A DNA stretch of 64,000 nucleotides from Actinomycetota bacterium (GTDB lineage: Bacteria; Actinomycetota; Actinomycetes; S36-B12; CAIYMF01). Position numbers and translations under genes: made by a program. Below are positions 60,050 through 64,000 of the stretch, piece by piece. Position 1 is the first letter of the stretch. Each line of letters opens with the position of its first letter. The notes under the pieces were generated by a model. That model saw only the letters and a list, made by a program, of their open reading frames with translations. It searched no databases and had not been told where the DNA came from. The DNA is taken from contig JAIUOK010000002.1 of the NCBI GenBank assembly GCA_020161245.1, forward strand, positions 62,001 to 126,000. The letters are read 5' to 3'.

Positions 60050-61828
60050 ATCACCACGATCACACCCGAGCCCGACGCCACGCCGGACGTCGAGGCCACC
60101 GCGCCCGTCCAGCCCAAGACCTTCGCCGAGCTCGGCGTCCTGCCCGCGACAGTCGAGGCACTCGCCGCCGACGGCATCGTGACGGCGTTCCCGATCCAGG
60201 AGCTCACCCTGCCCCTGGCCCTGCAGGGCACCGACCTCATCGGCCAGGCCAAGACCGGCACCGGCAAGACCCTCGGCTTCGGCATCCCGCTGCTGCAGCG
60301 CCTGGTCGCGCCGCAGGACGACGCCTGGGCCGAGCTCAAGACCGCCGGCAAGCCGCAGGCGCTGGTCATCGTCCCGACCCGCGAGCTCGGCATCCAGGTG
60401 GCCAGCGACCTCGAGAAGGCCGGCCGTCTGCGCGGCGTCCGCGTGCTGTGCGTGTACGGCGGCCGCTCCTACGAGCCGCAGGTCGAGGCGCTGCAGAAGG
60501 GCGTCGAGGTCGTCGTCGGCACCCCCGGCCGGCTCATCGACCTCATGAAGCAGGGCCACCTCGACCTCGCCAACGTCAAGGCGCTCGTCCTCGACGAGGC
60601 CGACGAGATGCTCGACATGGGCTTCCTGCCCGACGTCGAGCGCCTGGTCGCCAAGGTCTCGCCGGTGCGCCAGACGATGCTGTTCTCGGCCACGATGCCG
60701 GGCTCGATCGTCGCCCTGGCCCGCCGCTACATGAGCCAGCCCACGCACATCCGCGCGATCAACCCCGACGACGACAGCGCCACCGTCGAGGCGATCGAGC
60801 AGCACGTGTGGCGTGCCCACAACCTCGACAAGCCCGAGCTCCTCGCCCGCGTTCTGCAGGCCAAGGGCCGCGGTCTCACGATGATCTTCTGCCGCACCAA
60901 GCGCAACGCGCAGCGGGTGGCCGACGAGCTCGTCGAGCGCGGGTTCGCCGCCGCCGCCGTCCACGGCGACCTCGGCCAGGGCGCCCGCGAGCAGGCGCTG
61001 CGCGCGTTCCGCAACGGCAAGGTCGACGTCCTCGTCGCCACCGACGTCGCGGCCCGCGGCATCGACGTCGCCGACGTCACCCACGTCATCAACTGGGAGT
61101 GCCCGGACGACGAGAAGACCTACCTGCACCGCATCGGCCGCACCGGCCGCGCGGGCAACACCGGCGTCGCGATCACGCTGGTCGACTGGGATGACGTCCA
61201 CCGCTGGAAGATGATCAACCAGGCGCTCGGCCTGTCGTTCCACGACCCGATCGAGACCTACTCCTCCAGCCCGCACGTGTACACCGGCCTCGGCATCCCC
61301 GAGGGCACCAAGGGCCGGCTGCCCAAGGCCGCGCAGACCCGCGCCGGCCTCGACGCCGAGGTCATCGAGGACCTCGGCGAGACCGGTGCCGCGGCCGGCA
61401 AGCGCAACCGCAGCAAGGGCCGTGACGACAAGCACGACAAGCACGGCAAGGGCGACAAGCACGGCCGCGACGACCGCCGCGGCGGCAAGCGGCACGGCTC
61501 GGACGTCGACGCCCACAAGGCCGACCCGCGCGACGACGCCGAGGGCACCGGGGACGAGTCGGGCTCCGAGGAGCCGCGCGCCCCGCGCCGCGACCGGCAG
61601 CGCCGGCGCACCCGCGGCGGTGCTGCCGCCGCGACGGCCGAGGCCGGCTCCGCCCCCGAGGCCGCCGCCGCCGAGGGCTCCGGCCCGGCCGAGGCCGCGG
61701 GCGACGCCGACCAGTCCGAGGGCGGTGCGCGCAAGCACCGCCGCCGCGGAGGCCGCGGCCGGGGCAAGGGCCCCAAGGCCGAGGGCTCGGAGGCAGGGTC
61801 GGAGGCTCCGGCACCGGCCGGCGCCTGA
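60050..61828 (+). CDS. rhlE: DEAD-box RNA helicase, apparent AUC start
   Basis: 592 residues if read from ATC 60050. Q motif with Phe25 and Gln50, Walker A AKTGTGKT at 67-74, PTRELGIQ, TPGRLIDL, LDEADEMLDMGF, SAT and HRIGRTGRAG are all present. It unwinds RNA duplexes, probably in ribosome assembly or RNA decay. The C-terminal 150 residues are low-complexity and very basic or acidic (Lys-His-Asp repeats, then RRRGGRGRGKG), as in actinobacterial RhlE. The first canonical start, GTG 60179, would delete half of the Q motif, so the AUC reading or a sequence error is likelier. Matches Rv3211. Confidence 0.85.
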   Translation: MTTITPEPDATPDVEATAPVQPKTFAELGVLPATVEALAADGIVTAFPIQELTLPLALQGTDLIGQAKTGTGKTLGFGIPLLQRLVAPQDDAWAELKTAGKPQALVIVPTRELGIQVASDLEKAGRLRGVRVLCVYGGRSYEPQVEALQKGVEVVVGTPGRLIDLMKQGHLDLANVKALVLDEADEMLDMGFLPDVERLVAKVSPVRQTMLFSATMPGSIVALARRYMSQPTHIRAINPDDDSATVEAIEQHVWRAHNLDKPELLARVLQAKGRGLTMIFCRTKRNAQRVADELVERGFAAAAVHGDLGQGAREQALRAFRNGKVDVLVATDVAARGIDVADVTHVINWECPDDEKTYLHRIGRTGRAGNTGVAITLVDWDDVHRWKMINQALGLSFHDPIETYSSSPHVYTGLGIPEGTKGRLPKAAQTRAGLDAEVIEDLGETGAAAGKRNRSKGRDDKHDKHGKGDKHGRDDRRGGKRHGSDVDAHKADPRDDAEGTGDESGSEEPRAPRRDRQRRRTRGGAAAATAEAGSAPEAAAAEGSGPAEAAGDADQSEGGARKHRRRGGRGRGKGPKAEGSEAGSEAPAPAGA

Positions 61829-61846
61829 TCACGACCGCGACACCCG

Positions 61847-61880
61847 CGAGGCGGGCGGCCCTGAGGGGCTGCCCGCCTCG
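61847..61880. terminator. Bidirectional terminator
   Basis: A perfect 10-bp outer stem (61847-61856 with 61871-61880) with further pairing inside, between the convergent rhlE and ParA-like genes. Confidence 0.7.
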
Positions 61881-61899
61881 TCGCGTGAGGGGCCGGCGG

Positions 61900-62667
61900 T
61901 CAGCGGTCGGCGAGCTGCGCGTGCATGCGGGCGGCGTGCTGCCGGTAGGCGTCCGACCCGCGCAGGTGCGGCGAGGTCGCGAGCACGGAGCGGCCGATGG
62001 CCGGGGCCTCGGCGAAGCGCACCGACCGCGGCACCGGCGGCTCGAGCACGGGGATCTCGTAGCGCTCGACCACGTCGGCGAGCACGGCGCGCGCATGGGC
62101 GGTGCGGCCGTCGAACATCGTGGGCAGGATGCCGCTGACCCGCAGGCGGGGGTTGGTCGTGCGCATGACGTCGCGGACCGTCTCGACGAGCTGCCCCAGG
62201 CCGCGGTGGGCGAGGGTCTCGCACTGGAGCGGCACGATGACGTCGTCGGCGGCGGTGAGCGCGTTGACGGTGAGGATCCCCAGGGTCGGCGGGCAGTCGA
62301 GGATGATCCAGTCGTAGTGCCCGCGCAGCTCGGCGAGCGCATCGTCGAGGGTGTGCTCGCGGCGTCCCGAGGCCAGCAGCGTGGCCTCGGTGCGGGCCAG
62401 CTCGATCGTGGCCGGCAGCAGATCGACGCCGTCGTCGGTGGCGGTCACGACGTCGCGGGCGTGCCGGGACCCGGCCAGCACGTCGTGCACCGAGGTCGTC
62501 AGGTCCTCCGGGTCGACGCCCAGGGAGAAGGTGAGACAGGCCTGCGGGTCGAGGTCGACGAGCAGCACCTCGTCGCCGAGGTCGGACAGCGCGACGCCGA
62601 GCGAGGCGACGGTCGTGGTCTTGCCGACGCCGCCCTTCTGGCTGGCCACGGCGACGGTGCGCGTCAT
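61900..62667 (-). CDS. ParA/Soj-like P-loop ATPase
   Basis: 255 residues. Deviant Walker A KGGVGKTT at 11-18, LLVDLDPQA (Walker A') and DWIILDCPPTLG (Walker B). No parB partner lies next to it, so it is not the chromosome-partitioning pair. The match in position to Rv3213c, a Soj-related protein beyond rhlE, is good. It probably moves or positions a cellular cargo. ATG 62667 is taken as start. It is divergent from the hydrolase gene at 62742. Confidence 0.9.
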   Translation of the reverse strand: MTRTVAVASQKGGVGKTTTVASLGVALSDLGDEVLLVDLDPQACLTFSLGVDPEDLTTSVHDVLAGSRHARDVVTATDDGVDLLPATIELARTEATLLASGRREHTLDDALAELRGHYDWIILDCPPTLGILTVNALTAADDVIVPLQCETLAHRGLGQLVETVRDVMRTTNPRLRVSGILPTMFDGRTAHARAVLADVVERYEIPVLEPPVPRSVRFAEAPAIGRSVLATSPHLRGSDAYRQHAARMHAQLADR

Positions 62668-62741
62668 GGCTGCACCTCCGTGATGATCGCGAGTCCGTGC
62701 CCGGCGGTGCGGATGCGCCGCCGGGACGTAGTCTGCCTGCC

Positions 62742-63632
62742 GTGAGCACGCCTCCGTTCCTCGACCTGCCGGACCGAGCCAGCCGGGTCGAGCTCGCGAC
62801 CTCCCACGGGCCGCTCGTCGGATGGCGCATCGGCCCCGAGGACGGCGCCCCCCACCGCGGCACCGTCGTCCTGGTCCCGGGCTTCACCGGCTCCAAGGAG
62901 GACTTCGTCGCCGTCCTCGAGCCGCTGTCGCACCACGGCTGGGCCGTCGTCACCTTCGACCAGCGCGGCCAGTACGAGTCGGCCGGGCCCGACGACGAGG
63001 CCGCGTACTCGTTGGCGGCCCTCGCCCGCGACCTGCTGGAGGTGGTCGCCCCCCTCGAGCCGCCGATCCACCTGGTGGGCCACTCCTTCGGCGGGCTGGT
63101 GTCGCGCGAGGCGGTGCTGATGTCCGGCGGGGAGCCCTTCTCCTCGCTGACGCTGCTGTGCTCGGGTCCCGGACCGATCCCGCCGTCGCACCACGACGGG
63201 CTCGGCGCGCTGCGCTCGGCGCTGCCGCACGTGCCGCTCGAGGTCGTGTACGACGTCAAGGAGGCCGCCGACCGCGAGGGCGGCTGGGACCCGGCGCCGG
63301 AGGTCGCGGCGTTCATGCGCGAGCGGTTCACGGCCACCAACGCCTGGCAGCTGCGCACGTCGGCCGGGATCCTGCTCGACACCCCCGACCGCACCGACGA
63401 GCTGGCGGCGCTCGCCGCCGACGGCCGGCTGCGCGTCGCTGTGGTGTACGGCCCGGACGACGACGCGTGGTCGCCCGCCGAGCAGGAGAAGGTCGCGGCC
63501 GCCGTCGGAGCACGCGTCGTCGTGGTGCCCGGCACGGGTCACTCGCCGGCGGCCGAGGACCCCCATGCGACGGCCGACGCGCTCGACGCCCTGCTCACCG
63601 CGCTCTCCGACGAGGAGCGCGCACGGCCGTGA
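62742..63632 (+). CDS. Alpha/beta hydrolase
   Basis: 296 residues. LVPGFTGSKEDF, nucleophile elbow VGHSFGGLVS, acid region VYGPDDDAW and His in GTGHSPAAE complete a catalytic triad. It is cytoplasmic; the substrate is unknown. TAGTCT (62729-62734) ends 7 nt before GTG 62742, so it is probably leaderless. Its stop overlaps the next start (GTGA), so the hydrolase and the GHKL protein are cotranscribed. Confidence 0.87.
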   Translation: MSTPPFLDLPDRASRVELATSHGPLVGWRIGPEDGAPHRGTVVLVPGFTGSKEDFVAVLEPLSHHGWAVVTFDQRGQYESAGPDDEAAYSLAALARDLLEVVAPLEPPIHLVGHSFGGLVSREAVLMSGGEPFSSLTLLCSGPGPIPPSHHDGLGALRSALPHVPLEVVYDVKEAADREGGWDPAPEVAAFMRERFTATNAWQLRTSAGILLDTPDRTDELAALAADGRLRVAVVYGPDDDAWSPAEQEKVAAAVGARVVVVPGTGHSPAAEDPHATADALDALLTALSDEERARP

Positions 63633-64000
63633 GCACCCTGCGCCTCGATCTCGACCACACGCCCGAATCGGCCCCGCGCGCCCGCGCCGCCGTCCGCGCG
63701 TTCGTCGTCGAGAACTGGCAGGCGGCACAGGATGCCGAGGCCGTCGACGACGCACTGCTCGTCACGAGCGAGCTCGTCACCAACGCCGTGCGCCATGGCA
63801 GCCCGCCCGTCGTCCTCACCGCCTCGGTGCGCCCGCTCGACGGCGTCGGCTCGGCGCTCGACCTCGTGTGCCTCAGCGCCGGACGCTGGCGAGAGCGCAC
63901 CGCCGACGAGGGCGGCCGCGGCCTCCCGCTCGTCCACGCCCTCTGCACGTCGGTCGCCATCGACACCACCCCCGACGGCACCACCGTCACCGCCATCCTC
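63629..64000 (+). CDS. GHKL ATP-binding protein of the RsbW anti-sigma type (3' end outside window)
   Basis: 124 residues can be read before the window ends. The N-box TSELVTNAVRHG and the G-box GGRGLPLVHALC are typical of the small histidine-kinase-like ATPases that phosphorylate anti-sigma-factor antagonists. A stretch between them (about 70-95) is alpha/beta as expected. GTG 63629 overlaps the hydrolase stop. It could be a regulator of a stress sigma factor; no sigma or antagonist gene is visible in the window. Confidence 0.85.
   Translation, partial: MSTLRLDLDHTPESAPRARAAVRAFVVENWQAAQDAEAVDDALLVTSELVTNAVRHGSPPVVLTASVRPLDGVGSALDLVCLSAGRWRERTADEGGRGLPLVHALCTSVAIDTTPDGTTVTAIL

Noticed and set aside
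59959-61194. 411-codon plus-strand frame overlapping rhlE
   Set aside because: It is the +1 shadow of the helicase gene; the helicase motifs are in the other frame.
1-64000. tRNA, rRNA, insertion sequence, prophage or integrase
   Set aside because: No cloverleaf-like gene, ribosomal RNA stretch, transposase or phage protein was recognised on reading both strands; short tRNAs could still be missed by eye.

Overview
The window is about 72% GC, with GTG starts, GTGA and ATGA overlaps between genes and many starts that look leaderless. Together with a WhiB protein, mycoredoxin and AdnAB this points to a mycothiol-producing actinobacterium. From memory, the backbone follows the order of the Mycobacterium tuberculosis Rv3197A-Rv3213c region: whiB7, uvrD2, mycoredoxin, nudC, adnB/adnA, an alkyltransferase-like gene, moeZ, a TetR regulator, a DUF3107 gene, a ferritin-like gene, rhlE and a parA-like gene. 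Blocks of metabolic and transport genes sit between these members. I cannot name the genus. No rRNA, tRNA, CRISPR array, insertion sequence or prophage was seen.

Layout. 1-3.5 kb: 5' part of whiB7 with a leader ORF and attenuator-like terminator, uvrD2, mycoredoxin. 3.5-4.4 kb: divergent HxlR regulator and a small membrane protein around two inverted repeats. 4.5-13.4 kb: an N-acetylglucosamine operon read leftward (ROK repressor, lipoprotein, two permeases, NagZ-like glycosidase, ROK kinase, nagB) with nagA upstream, and a ROK operator on the repressor promoter. 13.5-19.1 kb: membrane-anchored hydrolase, AraC regulator, VOC protein, DUF1269-like protein, nudC, M20 dipeptidase. 19.1-19.8 kb: non-coding repeats including a 45-bp tandem array. 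19.8-29.2 kb: acyltransferase, EEP phosphatase-like protein, small kinase, adnB-adnA. 29.3-39.1 kb: ATL protein, a large flippase-like protein with an internal pseudokinase, ferredoxin-CDGSH fusion, moeZ, AhpD-like protein, ECF sigma factor with membrane partner, DUF389 and channel-like membrane proteins, metallo-beta-lactamase-fold hydrolase. 39.2-43.8 kb: FtsX-type exporter with two ATPases.

43.8-55.4 kb is the most distinctive block: a predicted amine-utilisation module. It has a glutamine-synthetase-like gamma-glutamyl ligase, aldehyde dehydrogenase, SDR dehydrogenase, gamma-glutamyl hydrolase, choline/ethanolamine-kinase-like protein, APC permease, HutC/GntR regulator and a DAO-GcvT flavoprotein. 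Two GGTCTAGACC palindromes sit in the divergent ligase/kinase promoter region and before the flavoprotein gene, which suggests one regulon. The sequence resembles the DasR box, yet here it is tied to amine genes while the nag operon uses an unrelated ROK operator.

55.4-64 kb: hydrolase, an unknown conserved-looking protein, a small acidic protein, TetR regulator with a palindrome on its -10, DUF3107, ferritin-like protein, rhlE (which appears to start at AUC), a ParA-like ATPase, another hydrolase and the start of a GHKL anti-sigma-type kinase. Several genes are separated by strong hairpins typical of intrinsic or bidirectional terminators.
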